Shown: positions 24,701 through 35,791, numbered from the stretch's first letter. The stretch is 64,000 nt of DNA from Macrostomum hystrix (GCA_950097015.1 CATNEN010000034.1:1316501-1380500), one strand, 5' to 3'. The notes: generated by a model not told the origin, from the sequence alone. Translations and numbers: made by a program.

Positions 24701-24985
24701 GATGATACATTACCCTATGCACAGCATATTTCTAGCATGGATTTAAAATTGACTATTGACGCCTATTGAATATTCATAATTATATACTGATTATAATTAT
24801 TTAAAAAGTTAAAAGTGAACATAAATATTTTGAGTATTTCAATTTTAAAAAAATAGGCTAAAATTTTCATATATGAGTACACTTACTTGTAAAACGATAT
24901 CCCTATGCTGTCTTTTTTTATCAATAATGTCACAAAAAACACAATGCTTTTGCTTCATAACCCTGAGCTCTTTGGATTTCGGCAT
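21764..24985 (-). CDS. HINT3: HINT3-like histidine triad protein, four exons
   Basis: A HIT-fold nucleotide hydrolase, likely acting on adenylylated or acyl-AMP substrates. Exon 1 (24985-24887) starts with ATG and gives HCVFCDI, the paired-Cys motif typical of HINT/HINT3. It ends CAA|GTAAGT. Exon 2 (23295-23111), from TTTTAG|AAT, gives AIVFHDISPAATYHLLSCP and the helix after VVHIKDC, ending in a GC donor (TCTAG|GCAAGT). Exon 3 (22492-22375), from TTCTGCAG|A, gives CGFHWPPYNSIFHLHLHVL, with the HxHxH catalytic triad, ending ACT|GTGAGT. Exon 4 (21826-21764) gives VNEVISHLQKL and the stop. All phases join, giving 154 residues. The GFHxPPxxSIxHLHLHVL arrangement is the HINT3 form rather than HINT1. 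Introns 2 and 3 hold minisatellites and intron 1 a MITE. Confidence 0.9.
21921..22272. repeat. About 20-bp minisatellite in HINT3-like intron 3
   Basis: Units AGTGGCCCTGAAGGAACAGG and AGTGGTCCTGATGGATAAA alternate over about 350 bp. It lies wholly between exons 3 and 4 of the HINT3-like gene. Confidence 0.9.
22733..22980. repeat. 28-bp minisatellite in HINT3-like intron 2
   Basis: About nine copies of ATGCCTCACACCAGTCACTA plus GCCCATCA. The last copies are diverged. It lies between exons 2 and 3. Confidence 0.92.
24067..24717. mobile_element. MITE-like element in HINT3-like intron 1, TA target site
   Basis: The left end is TA|GGGTAAATGTATCATCAAC. The right end reverse-complements to TA|GGGTAATGTATCATCAAC, matching except for one base gap. 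A TA dinucleotide lies outside each end, as in Tc1/mariner-type insertions. The interior of about 600 bp is AT-rich without coding capacity. Confidence 0.7.
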
Positions 24986-25877
24986 AATCCTATGCTGTAT
25001 TTTATTTAAATAAAGAATATAGAGATAGGCTAAACTCTCAATAAGTTGTAATTCTAAATTATAAAACTAATTGTGAATACCTTCAAATTTCAAACTGATT
25101 CAAGGCTAGGCCAAATAGGTTTGTTAAAAAAGTAATCAAGAACTAGCTATTCGTTGGAAATTGGAATTCGGGGCCTTCAATATTTCTAACGCGAGTTCAT
25201 GCATACTATGAAGATGGACACCACCGATAACAAGTTAGACACAGTGGAAGATAACTGAATTGCTTGTATAGTAACTGAAGGCTTATATTGCCTTCACACT
25301 TCTTCTTCAGTTATTTCACAAGTAAATGAAATATATGCTGTCATAAAATTAATGATGCATCTTTTAACTACTTGGATATAATCATTTATATTCTGTGTAA
25401 CTTCAACAAAATTATATTCGCTGCGTATTTTTTCTTTTTAATAAAAATACAAAAGTACAAAAAGTAACCGGACAAACGAAGTAGAAATTTTAAATCGTAT
25501 ATTTGTTTGAGTGCTTCAACGTAAAAAGTTGATAAGAATAAACTCGTTCAGCTTTGACTCTCTTTTCCTTCCATGTATGACGTTCATGCCTTATTCCTAA
25601 ATTACTTGCTTTCTGATCTATCTACTCTTCCAATGGTTTTGTGCATGTACACTTGCATTTAAAATTAAAAGAACTTCAGCTTTAGAAAAAATCGATCCAA
25701 AACTTTCTTATGTCTTCAACAAATTTACGATTCAAATTTAAATTCTAACTGCTCACTTATCATATTTCCTCTTTGTATATATTTCATGTAAAACAACACA
25801 GCAGCACAGAAGAAAAAGCCCTTAAATTTTTTTTCAGACAGAAGATTTTTAGTAGTTCAGGAGTTACACTTAATTAG
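24986..25877. other. Intergenic spacer between HINT3-like and METTL24-like genes
   Basis: AT-rich; no exon recognised. It includes the HINT3-like promoter region (no clear TATA box). Confidence 0.4.
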
Positions 25878-25883
25878 TTTATT
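25878..25883 (-). terminator. Polyadenylation signal of the METTL24-like gene
   Basis: AATAAA on the minus strand about 180 bp downstream of the stop codon of the METTL24-like gene. Confidence 0.5.
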
Positions 25884-26064
25884 AGACTTACAGTTATCTC
25901 AATCGCATTTTCTATCAAACTTTTAATCGCTAATTAAATATAATAACAATTTAAGGACTAAGAATTTAACAAATGGGTACTTGCAACAACTTTAGGGAAT
26001 AAAAAATGTTCAGCAGTTTTGGGATTTACCTAACTATAATGAAATTTTAGGGTTGCTTTAAGAC

Positions 26065-27894
26065 TCATTTAAATACCTCGGAAATAAAGTTGGTGTTCAA
26101 CATGTAATGCTCATAGCAGCATGGTCTCATCTGTCCACTGTCCGACTTTTGCATCGATGAATACGGATTTTTGTGCCACTTCCACGTCCTGAAGCCTAGA
26201 TCGAACAAGCCAAACAGAATCTGGATCAAGCGGCGATAATTAGATTTCCTTTGTAAAAACGCATCCGTGTGAGTCTCGAACATCAGCTGCTTCACTCTTT
26301 TCAGACAGCCGTCCTTAAACGCCCGCTCAAGCGCTGACCATTCCGAGTACTCAACATCGATTTTTAATATGTCAATAGTTCGATTGCCGGGCTCAATCTC
26401 CTGGAATAGATCACACAAAGAGCGCATTTTCCATCCAGCTTTTGTCGTCTGTTTGCTTGATGAGAGGCCAATCAGGTAGAACCATGACGTTCGTTTTCTC
26501 TTGTGGTCTTTGAGCTTTGTCATGCTGGGGTCGAACATGTGCACTCTGCAGCGATACTTATCCGCCAGAACATCGTCATACTTCCAGACGTAGTTGATTC
26601 CGAACGAAAAAGCAACGCAACCACCCTTGGATGAACGGATGTCGAACGGCGCACTAAAACAGACATCCCAGCCGCCGTCGTCTGCGTCGCCGACTCGCCG
26701 ACTGTAAGGACAGAAGAGGTGCTGTTGTTCCACCAGCTGGAAGTACATGTTATCAAGCTCTGCTGGCGACATAGCGGAGAGGTTCGTTCGACGCATTGCT
26801 CTCAATTGGTCGAATCCTGGGCTTCTAGAGATTCGGAGGTCCTTTTTCGGGAGTTCAATTGGATCACGCCTTGCATTTCTAATCACTGTACTCCTATGGA
26901 TAAAGTTTATATTAACATAGCTAAGGCTGGCGCTAGAAAGCTCCCCTGTGACGTTGTACAAACTCCACAACCGAAAGCCGGCACTGTGCAAGCCTATCAG
27001 AGCCAGGACGTTGCTTCTAAGCTGGTCCGCAGTTGGCCACAATGCCCTCGGTGAAGTGCGAATATTCAACACCAACTGCTTCGTCATGTTTAGCGACCCA
27101 TCGCTCGCTATCACCTGCAGAAAGGACCAGTCACCTGGCCAGATATTAATCTTCAGCACCTCAATCACAGTTCTGTCGGCCTTGAATCGTTTAAGATAGC
27201 CCAAATATGTGTCCATTCTGACCTTGCCTCCAGCAGGCGTGCCGATAAGACCCTCCGTCAGTAGTAGCACTTGTTCGCTGTGCATGTGGCCGACCTGATG
27301 CGCAGACGAGTCAAACACTAGTACAGAACAGCCCTGGCTAGTGGCTAGGTCATCTTCAAACTCCAAGCCCTGGGTCTTGTTGGACCCGAACGAGAAGCCA
27401 TAGCAGGGCTGGCGAGGCCGGAAGGGGCCAGCCAGGCACAGTTTGTGACCTGACACGCCAGCGCGACCACTCAGCGAGCGGAAAAGCACTCGACGCCCGA
27501 GTCTGCGGTGTGTCGAACAGTCCGCAGTTGGCAGTCCCAGCAGCTGCTCAAATATGTTCTCCAGGCTCTCCACCGGCATGCCGTATAGCTGGTGGTCTTG
27601 AAGCAGGTTCGGTAGGTCGGCCGTTGCAATCGACACGTAGCCGTCGAAGTAGCGGTAAATCACTCGCGCGCCATCAGAACTCAGTACAGACTCCGTCGCT
27701 GAGTCCTCATCAAAATTCATCCATGTTGCGATGGATTTTTTCTCTGCTGTGAACAACTGGCTTCTGCTCTGAATGGCGACAGTCAGGACGGCTGCAGCCA
27801 CGAAAAAGGCGAATCCTCGTAGAGCTAACCTCTTATGCGAATGGAATTTTGTCAGCCGCGCCAACTGCGGCTCAGCTAAGATTCGCTTTAGCAT
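26065..27894 (-). CDS. Type II membrane protein with two METTL24-type (Methyltransf_22) domains
   Basis: A single-exon 609-aa protein. The ATG at 27894 is preceded in frame by TAA three codons upstream. Residues 1-25 are basic and cytosolic, 26-42 a signal anchor (FAFFVAAAVLTVAI), and the rest is predicted lumenal. The C-terminal unit (about 385-605) carries the family landmarks: VAFSFGINYVWKYDD, CRVHMFDPSM, then DILKIDVEYSEW (508-519) and KQLMFETH. The N-terminal unit (about 125-335) repeats the order as CYGFSFGSN, CSVLVFDSS, EVLKINIWPGDW and KQLVLNI. In that copy the acidic IDVEYSEW is altered to INIWPGDW, so it is probably catalytically dead. METTL24-like proteins are poorly characterised; methyltransferase activity is inferred. 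The tandem duplication is the unusual point. Confidence 0.85.
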   Translation of the reverse strand: MLKRILAEPQLARLTKFHSHKRLALRGFAFFVAAAVLTVAIQSRSQLFTAEKKSIATWMNFDEDSATESVLSSDGARVIYRYFDGYVSIATADLPNLLQDHQLYGMPVESLENIFEQLLGLPTADCSTHRRLGRRVLFRSLSGRAGVSGHKLCLAGPFRPRQPCYGFSFGSNKTQGLEFEDDLATSQGCSVLVFDSSAHQVGHMHSEQVLLLTEGLIGTPAGGKVRMDTYLGYLKRFKADRTVIEVLKINIWPGDWSFLQVIASDGSLNMTKQLVLNIRTSPRALWPTADQLRSNVLALIGLHSAGFRLWSLYNVTGELSSASLSYVNINFIHRSTVIRNARRDPIELPKKDLRISRSPGFDQLRAMRRTNLSAMSPAELDNMYFQLVEQQHLFCPYSRRVGDADDGGWDVCFSAPFDIRSSKGGCVAFSFGINYVWKYDDVLADKYRCRVHMFDPSMTKLKDHKRKRTSWFYLIGLSSSKQTTKAGWKMRSLCDLFQEIEPGNRTIDILKIDVEYSEWSALERAFKDGCLKRVKQLMFETHTDAFLQRKSNYRRLIQILFGLFDLGFRTWKWHKNPYSSMQKSDSGQMRPCCYEHYMLNTNFISEVFK

Positions 27895-28874
27895 GACGAC
27901 TTAAGCGCTTCCAAGCAATGCCTGCACGCATTGACGAATTTAAACTTATTTTAGAAATGAAACTGTTTGTATGGTCCAATAGGTCCATCGGCCACAGGAA
28001 GTTTGATTGGGTTTGTATAATGTATACAAATCTGTTAAGTTGCCTATTTTTTCTATGTTAGATCATGCGTAGGAGACTAGCCCTAGGACCACTTGAAGAA
28101 AAAGGACGGGACGCTTCGTTTCCTAGAAAATTTATTAAAGGCAGATTTTCACGGAAAAAAGCACTATCGCAAGAGAAGAAACTTTTCATGTTTCATGTTC
28201 ATGTTGATAACTTTGATATAAGTTATTTTGATATGCAAAACATGTTGCTTCAACGAATTTTACAAAACTTTACTTATTAATAACTGACGTTCAAATTTTT
28301 TTCGTTTATTTATTATTAATCACAATAGCAACCAATCAGGCTATAGGTTGCAGGTTGGCCTATATTTGATTAGAAAGTGACTGTAAAATTGAGTTAGTCA
28401 TATAGATAGCTATCGACTGGCTATTGTGCTGCAGATGAGCGAGTTAGTGAGATGAGCCATCCATTCATCCATGGACCGAGCTCCAGACTTTACTGTCAAA
28501 TTTTATGAGCGAAAAAAACGGATTGTGAAGCCACTTCAGCACTAAACTGGATTATTTATTTATTTCTCTATTACAAAAGTGAATGAATTAATCCACTGAA
28601 AACAAATTATTGAATCTCTTGTATTCCGTTTAGCAATATACTAAAATATTTAGTAATATCACGGTTCCAAACAACAGCGTTTTCCTTATCCAGTCTAGCA
28701 ACAAAGCTAAAAATAGTGACGAAGCGCTATAAATACTACTAGCGCACACTTGCCGGCCTGTGTGTAGGAGTAAATTGAGGATTTGTTTATACTCGTATGA
28801 AACTGTGCGACTACCAAATCACGCGAATGTGATGAATCAGTCTAAAGAGTTTAAATATATCGCATGAGTATGAC
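27895..28874. other. Spacer upstream of the METTL24-like gene
   Basis: AT-rich. A 71-codon ATG frame (28065-28280, plus) has no domain, and I do not call it a gene. A near-palindrome TTTGTATAATGTATACAAA lies at about 28013-28031. Confidence 0.4.
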
Positions 28875-29090
28875 TAGTACCACACACTACTATTAGTCCC
28901 GGTCTGATCAGTAGTACCACACACTACTATTAGTCCCGGTCTGATCAGTAGTACCACACACTACTATTAGTCCCGGTCTGATCAGTAGTACCACACACTA
29001 CTATTAGTCCCGGTCTGATCAGTAGTACCACACACTACTATTAGTCCCGGTCTGATCAGTAGTACCACACACTACTATTAGTCCCAGTCT
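28875..29090. repeat. 37-bp minisatellite, about 6 copies
   Basis: The unit is TAGTACCACACACTACTATT plus AGTCCCGGTCTGATCAG, nearly identical between copies. Confidence 0.95.
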
Positions 29091-29130
29091 TAACTATGAT
29101 TTTCCCTAAGTTTTCCCATAAACCTCTCGA

Positions 29131-29493
29131 GTATCCAATAAACCCTACAGTATCCAATAAACCCTATAGCATCCAATAAACCCTACAGTATCCAATAAAC
29201 CCTAAAGTCTCCAATAAACCCTACAGTATCCAATAAACCCTACAGTCTCCAATAAACCCTACAGTATCCAATAAACCCTACAGTATCCAATAAACCCTAC
29301 AGTATCCAATAAACCCTACAGTATCCAATAAACCCTACAGTATCCAATAAACCCTACAGTCTCCAATAAACCCTACAGTATCCAATAAACCCTACAGTAT
29401 CCAATAAACCCTACAGTATCCAATAAACCCTACAGTATCCAATAAACCCTACAGTATCCAATAAACCCTATAGTATCCAATAAACCCTACAGT
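29131..29493. repeat. 19-bp minisatellite, about 19 copies
   Basis: The unit is CAATAAACCCTACAGTATC. It abuts the following 20-bp array and shares an AAACCC-ACAGT-TC core with it. The AAACCCT looks telomere-like but the period is 19 bp. Confidence 0.95.
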
Positions 29494-31131
29494 CTCACCA
29501 AAAAACCAACTGTCACCCCAACAACCCACAGTCTCACCAACAAACTCACAGTCTCCCCCACAAAACCACAGTGCCCCCCACAAACCCACAGTCTCCCCCA
29601 CAAACCCACAGTCTCCCCTACAAAACTACAGTCTCCAACACAAACCCACAGTCTCCCCCACAAACCCACAGTCTCCCCCACAAAACCACAGTCTCCCCCA
29701 CAAAACCACAGTCTCCCCCACAAACCCACAGTCTCCCCCACAAACCCACAGTCTCCCCCACAAAACCACAGTCTCCCCCACAAAACCACAGTCTCCCCTA
29801 CAAACCTACAGTCCCCAACACAAACCCACAGTCTCCCCCACAAAACCACAGTCTCCCCCACAAAACCACAGTCTCCCCCACAAAACCACAGTCTCCCCCA
29901 CAAAACCACAGTCTCCCCTACAAACCTACAGTCTCCAACACAAACCCACAGTCTCCCCCACAAACCCACAGTCTCCCCCACAAACCCACAGTCTCCCCCA
30001 CAAAACCACAGTCTCCCCCACAAAACCACAGTCTCCCCTACAAACCTACAGTCTCCAACACAAACCCAGAGTCTCCCCCACAAACCCACAGTCTCCCCCA
30101 CAAACCCACAGTCTCCCCCACAAAGCCACAGTCTCCCCTACAAACCCACAGTCTCCCCCACAAACCCACAGTCTCCCCCACAAACCCACAGTCTCCCCCA
30201 CAAAACCACAGTCTCCCCTACAAACCTACAGTCTCCAACACAAACCCACAGTCTCCCCCACAAACCCACAGTCTCCCCCACAAACCCACAGTCTCCCCCA
30301 CAAACCTACAGTCTCCCCCACAAAACCACAGTCTCCCCTACAAACCTACAGTCTCCCCCACAAACCTACAGTCTCCCCCACAAACCCACAGTCTCCCCCA
30401 CAAACCCACAGTCTCCCCCACAAACCTACAGTCTCCCCCACAAAACCACAGTCTCCCCTACAAACCTACAGTCTCCCCCACAAACCTACAGTCTCCCCCA
30501 CAAAACCACAGTCTCCCCTACAAACCTACAGTCTCCAACACAAACCCACAGTCCCCCCCACAAACCTACAGTCTCCCCCACAAAACCACAGTCTCCCCTA
30601 CAAACCTACAGTCTCCAACACAAACCCACAGTCTCTCCCACAAACCCACAGTCTCCCCCACAAAACCACAGTCTCTCCTACAAACCTACAGTCTCCAACA
30701 CAAACCCACAGTCTCCCCCACAAAGCCACAGTCTCCCCTACAAACCCACAGTCTCCAACACAAACCCACAGTCTCCCCCACAAACCCACAGTCTCCCCCA
30801 CAAACCTACAGTCTCCCCCACAAAACCACAGTCTCCCCTACAAACCTACAGTCTCCCCCACAAACCTACAGTCTCCCCCACAAAACCACAGTCTCCCCTA
30901 CAAACCTACAGTCTCCAACACAAACCCACAGTCCCCCCCACAAACCTACAGTCTCCCCCACAAAACCACAGTCTCCCCTACAAACCTACAGTCTCCAACA
31001 CAAACCCACAGTCTCTCCCACAAACCCACAGTCTCCCCCACAAAACCACAGTCTCTCCTACAAACCTACAGTCTCCAACACAAACCCACAGTCTCCCCCA
31101 CAAACCCACAGTCTCCCCCACAAACCTACAG
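29494..31131. repeat. 20-bp minisatellite, about 82 copies (1.6 kb)
   Basis: The unit is CACAAACCCACAGTCTCCCC with variants CACAAAACC, ACAAACCTACAG and TCTCCAACA. The period is rigidly 20 bp, so one long frame (29571-31151, plus; PTNPQSPPQTHSLPHKPTVS) and minus-strand frames stay open. There is no signal peptide, promoter or flanking exon to support a protein. Strongly C-rich/G-poor on the plus strand. Confidence 0.96.
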
Positions 31132-31659
31132 TGTTCAATTTAGCAAATTAAACATAATTTACCAACACTCTGCCAGTCTGTTGAAGAATTTATGTAGCCA
31201 TTTTAGTACAACCGCATAGCAACAGGACAGTACAATGGAATAACTGAACAATGATGCGAATTGTGGAAGTTCGCTATTGAATTCCGTTGCAGAGTCGATT
31301 AGCAACTATCTTGGACTTTCTGAACTAAAGCTGTCTCACTCATAGCTTGTATTGACTTGACCTACCTGAGGTAGTTAGGAGGTCAACAATAGAACTATTT
31401 ATTATTATAAACAATCTGAGCTTTGCGGGAGAATTGGCGCAATGAGAGCTGGTTATGCAATCAGTTGAATTTCTCTATTGACTGCATACAATTGATCCAA
31501 ATACATTATTTTGCTTGACTTAATGCACAATGTAAATTACTTTATTACTTATGACAACTTTGTGAAATATGAAAGCATTGAGGCGCACGGACTGCACAAC
31601 AAAATCTGAGTTCAGTTGAGTCTTCTCAAAACCCTATATTAATAAATCGAAAACTTTTC
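31132..31659. other. Spacer, no gene seen
   Basis: AT-rich non-repetitive sequence between arrays. Confidence 0.45.
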
Positions 31660-32040
31660 AATCCCGAATCTTCCCAATCCCGAATCTTCCAAATCCCGAA
31701 TCTTCCCAATCCCGAATCTTCCCAATCCCGAATCTTCCCAATCCCGAATATTCCCAATCCCGAATCTTCCCAATCCTGAATCTCCCCAATCCCGAATCTT
31801 CCCAATCCCGAATCTTCCCAATCCCGAATCTTCCCAATCCTGAATCTTCCCAATCCCGAATCTTCCCAATCCCGAATCTTCCCAATCCCGAATCTTCCTA
31901 ATCCTGAATCTTCAAGATCCTGAATCGTCACAATGCCCTAATCTTCCCAATCCCGAATCTTCCCAATCCCGAATATTCCTAATCCCGAATCTTCAAGATC
32001 CTGAATCGTCACAATGCCCCAATCTTCCCAATCCCGAATA
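31660..32040. repeat. 16-bp minisatellite, about 22 copies
   Basis: The unit is AATCCCGAATCTTCCC. The end of the array is interrupted by a repeated longer block (TTCAAGATCCTGAATCGTCA, then CAATGCCC) at about 31911 and 31992. Confidence 0.93.
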
Positions 32041-32899
32041 CCGAAGTCCAAGTTAGAATTCGAATACCGTATACACAAATTGCCGAAATTCAAAATCCTC
32101 CTTCTATCCTGAAGATGTGTGATAAAAGAATTCCCAATCGAATATTGGAGTGTTCTCAAACTCTCTGTTCTCTTCCATCCCCAGCTGAGAAAATGGTTAA
32201 AAAACTGATCAAGCGGAAACAAGCTAACTTGGCCAAAATGTTCGCTTATTCTAAAGCTACTTTTCTTACCTGGTGTTAATCGCGTTTACTGAAGCGTCGA
32301 ACAATGCCGAATATTATAGCCTCTTGCCGCACTGATTTTTAACAATGGTCATTTTAAAAAGCAATGACCTCATCTAGAGTCAGTGCCTGTGTACGCCAAC
32401 GGGCGGTCCCCAGCTCGCTAACCCTCCAATTTGAGCCGGATTGAGAAGTGCTCATGTCGTCAATGAGGCTGCAAGTTAAAGCACTCGAGAACATATTTGC
32501 TGTGAGACAATTTTAATGGTCATCTTAAGTATACAGTGGGGGATGCGTGGCATTTCCCAAATATATTTGATTTTTCGCAAAATCGAAAAAAAGAAATCGA
32601 AAAAAATTATTTTTTTTAAATGAGGCTTTTTGTTGACAATAAGTCACGTGCCCGCTCTGTATAGCCTACGATAGTATCAACATTGATCTAGAATTATACT
32701 GCTATCGCTTCATACTTGATTGTTCCGTTGAGTTGAGCTTTTAAGTACAGGTAAGCCTAGCTAAATGATTCAATATGAGCTCATACATCCATAAAACATA
32801 TGCATTTGAACATCTCAAAATTATTTGTTTGTACAGATTCTTTCTCATTCTTTGTAAACATATACTTCACTGTCTAAGGGGTTCTACGTCTTATTCTAC
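32041..32899. other. Spacer, no gene seen
   Basis: AT-rich, with an A/T-homopolymer patch near 32580-32625. No exon recognised. Confidence 0.4.
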
Positions 32900-33270
32900 G
32901 AGAGGTCAACTGACCCCCCTAAGCTTTATTCTTAAAAGGGAGGTCAACTGACCCACTATACTCCTATGTTCAGAGGGAGGTCAACTGACCCACTATACTC
33001 CTATCTTCAGAGGGAGGTCAACTGACCCACTATACTCCTATCTTCAGAGGGAGGTCAACTGACCCACTATACTCCTATCTTCAGAGGGAGGTCAACTGAC
33101 CCCTTGGCTTTTATCTTATAAGAGAGGTCAACTGACCCCTTGGCTTTTATCTTATAAGAGAGGTTTGCTCATATCTTCTTGGAGATATGATGGCCCACTA
33201 TGCTCTAATCTTCAGAGGGAGGTCAACTGACCCCTTGGCTTTTATCTTATAAGAGAGGTCAACTGACCCC
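32900..33270. repeat. 37-40 bp tandem repeat with nuclear-receptor-like palindromes
   Basis: Nine copies of AGGTCAACTGACCC, each followed by ACTATACTCCTATCTTCAGA or TTGGCTTTTATCTTATAAGA. Two AGGTCA-type half sites face each other with a 2-bp spacer in every copy, while the linker varies. Confidence 0.85.
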
Positions 33271-34667
33271 CTAAGTCTAGTATCTTCCAAGAGAGATTTG
33301 CTCATAGATTTTGCTCCTCAGCCCAATCAGGCCCTCATGTAGTTTACCTCAGCATCCATCGCTAATAGTTTTATGAGCAATAAAAATCCAAGATACGAGC
33401 TCGTATTTTGTTAATTTTCCAAATCCATTCGAAGCGAAATGTCAAGAAAAGTCGTAAATTAATTTATTTCAGAGATTTGTTCGACTGAAACTAGTTATAA
33501 AACACGGCTATAGCAGAAGCAGTCCTGAGAGGGTGGAGTCGACAGGAGTGACAGGGTTGGTGGCAGGTCTGGTCGCATCTTCGGCTACGCATCCAGCTCG
33601 CTCATCTGATAAACAATAAAACTGACCCTGAAGATCTGTCACCTGCTGCTGTCTTGTGGCATCAACTGCTACCCATTCTATAATATTGAAATGGACGATG
33701 AATTGCGCCCAGAGGTGTGAAGGGATAATAAATTGATGTTTCAATTTTTGCTGGCCCATTTCGATATTAGAACTAATGTTTGTCTTTGGTTTTACTGGCA
33801 AACGCCTCTGCTGCAGTGCCTTTGTATATTTACGATCTAATATACAACAGAGATGGTGCAATTAACTCAGTTTAATATTCTTCGAATTGAAAATCTGCTT
33901 CTCATTGACTTTCTAAAAACTTGTTTGGTATGCTTAGGCGATGAAAAAAACAATTAAAACAGTTGCTATGCCATCCCTCTGGCCTTGAAGAGTGCTAATT
34001 TAAATTTTAGTCTGGGATAATTTAAGTGAGCAAGCAGAGCTGACCTCACTCAATTGAGCTTCAGTTTGATCAGGGCGGTTCTGGCCCATAGACAAGTTTA
34101 ATTTCATTGCCCGCAACTCGAACAACTCCGCCTATTTTTAATTATCATCAACTGAGACAGCGAAGATACTTTGAGCATGGGAGACTAGAAATCTAATACT
34201 GCAGCTCGAGGGAGACCGTTGTCTCTGCCTCGGATACAACACTATGGAATTGTTGCAGCTAAAGAACCGCTTTAAATATTAATTTTCATTTCTATAGATA
34301 GACGCGACCTTTCACTCCGTGTTTGAAAGCATTGCATAAGGGCAGCTATCCTCCCCTCTGAGAATTTGATCATCAACGATTCCTATATGAGGCTGAACGG
34401 AGTTTTGACAAGTTCCCGCCCTCTGAGCGATACGCACAATAAATCATAATAGACTCCGCTATGTAATTTCATTACCAGCTTTGCCGCTTTCATCAGCAAC
34501 TTGTGTGTAATTACTAACCTAGTCTGTAAGAATATATTAATACATTATAACTACCAGTTAAACATAGGCGTTTGTAAATTTGAGGAGTTCACGTTCTGCA
34601 TTACTCCCGGCTTTGTCGGACAGTACGGGATAAATATCCCATCTGTGCAACAATTTCACTCAGATTA
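33271..34667. other. Spacer, possible but unsupported exon
   Basis: A 117-codon minus-strand frame (33861-33508) opens without an ATG at its upstream edge and matches no domain I recognise. It could be a terminal exon, but I cannot support that. Otherwise AT-rich. Confidence 0.35.
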
Positions 34668-35225
34668 AGAATATCCCCTCAGTTCAGAAAAATCCCCTCA
34701 GTTTAGAAATATGCCCTCTGATTGTGATTATCCCCTCAGATAGAAAGTATCCCCTCAGTTTAGAGGTATCCCCTCAGTTTAGAAATATCCCCTCAGTTTA
34801 GAAGTATCCCCTCAGTTTAGAAATATCCCCTCAGTTTAGAAATATCCCCTCAGTTTAGAAGTATCCCCTCAGTATAGAAATATCTCCTCAGTTTTGAAGT
34901 ATCCCCTCAGTTTAGAAATATCTCCTCAGTTTAGAAATATCCCCTCAGTTTAGAAGTATCCCCTCAGTTTAGAAATATCCCCTCAGTTTAGAAATATCCC
35001 CTCAGTTTAGAAATATCCCCTCAGTTTAGAAATATCCCCTCAGTTTTGAAGTATCCCCTCAGTTTTGAAGTATCCCCTCAGTTTAGAAGTATCCCCTCAG
35101 TTTAGAAATATCCCCTCAGTTTTGAAAAGTGCCCTCAGATTAGAAATATCCCCTCGGTTAAGAAGTACCCCCTCAGTTTAGAAATATCCCCTCAGTTTTG
35201 AAGCATCCCCTCAGTTTAGAAGCAT
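34668..35225. repeat. 19-bp minisatellite, about 29 copies
   Basis: The unit is TATCCCCTCAGTTTAGAAA with TTTTGAAG variants. It passes directly into the next array. Confidence 0.95.
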
Positions 35226-35688
35226 GCCCTCAGATTGAGAATATCCCTCAGATTGGGAATATCCCTCAGATTGGTAATATCCCTCAGATTGGGAATATCC
35301 CTCAGATTGGGAATATCCCTCAGATTGGGAATATCCCTCAGATTGGGAATATCCCTCAGATTGGGAATATCCCTCAGATTGGGAATATCCCTCAGATTGG
35401 GAATATCCCTCAGATTGGGAATATCCCTCAGATTGGGAATATCCCTCAGATTGAGAATATCCCTCAGATTGGGAATATCCCTCAGATTGGGAATATCCCT
35501 CAGATTGAGAATATCCCTCAGATTGGGAATATCCCTCAGATTGGGAATATCCCTCAGATTGGGAATATCCCTCAGATTGGGAATATCCCTCAGATTGGGA
35601 ATATCCCTCAGATTGGGAATATCCCTCAGATTGGGAATATCCCTCAGATTGGGAATATCCCTCAGATTGGGAATATCCCTCAGATTTT
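35226..35688. repeat. 18-bp minisatellite, about 26 copies
   Basis: The unit is CCCTCAGATTGGGAATAT, very homogeneous. The 18-bp period keeps frames open (NIPQIG and ISLRLG repeats), judged non-coding. It shares TATCCC-TCAG with the preceding 19-bp array, so probably derives from it. Confidence 0.95.
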
Positions 35689-35785
35689 CAGAATCACCTC
35701 AGCATATCAATATGCTGATATGCTGTAAAAATATCCAGTGTAAAAAAACAAGAACGATTTTAATTTTAAGAGAAAATTTCTTTCT

Positions 35786-35791
35786 TTTATT
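35786..35791 (-). terminator. Polyadenylation signal of the RhoGAP gene
   Basis: AATAAA on the minus strand about 205 bp downstream of the RhoGAP stop codon. Confidence 0.55.

Noticed and set aside
28065-28280. 71-codon ATG frame
   Set aside because: No domain, no promoter, within the length expected by chance in this composition.
28875-29090. CRISPR array
   Set aside because: Regular 37-bp copies are head to tail without unique spacers, and the genome is eukaryotic.
29131-29493. Interstitial telomere repeat
   Set aside because: AAACCCT occurs but inside a 19-bp unit, not a 5-7 bp telomeric period.
29571-31151. 526-codon Pro/Thr/Gln/His frame
   Set aside because: Created by the rigid 20-bp unit. 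No signal peptide, promoter or non-repeat flank; other frames are also open.
33508-33861. 117-codon minus-strand exon
   Set aside because: No ATG at the open edge, no domain, no strong paired splice sites that I could confirm.
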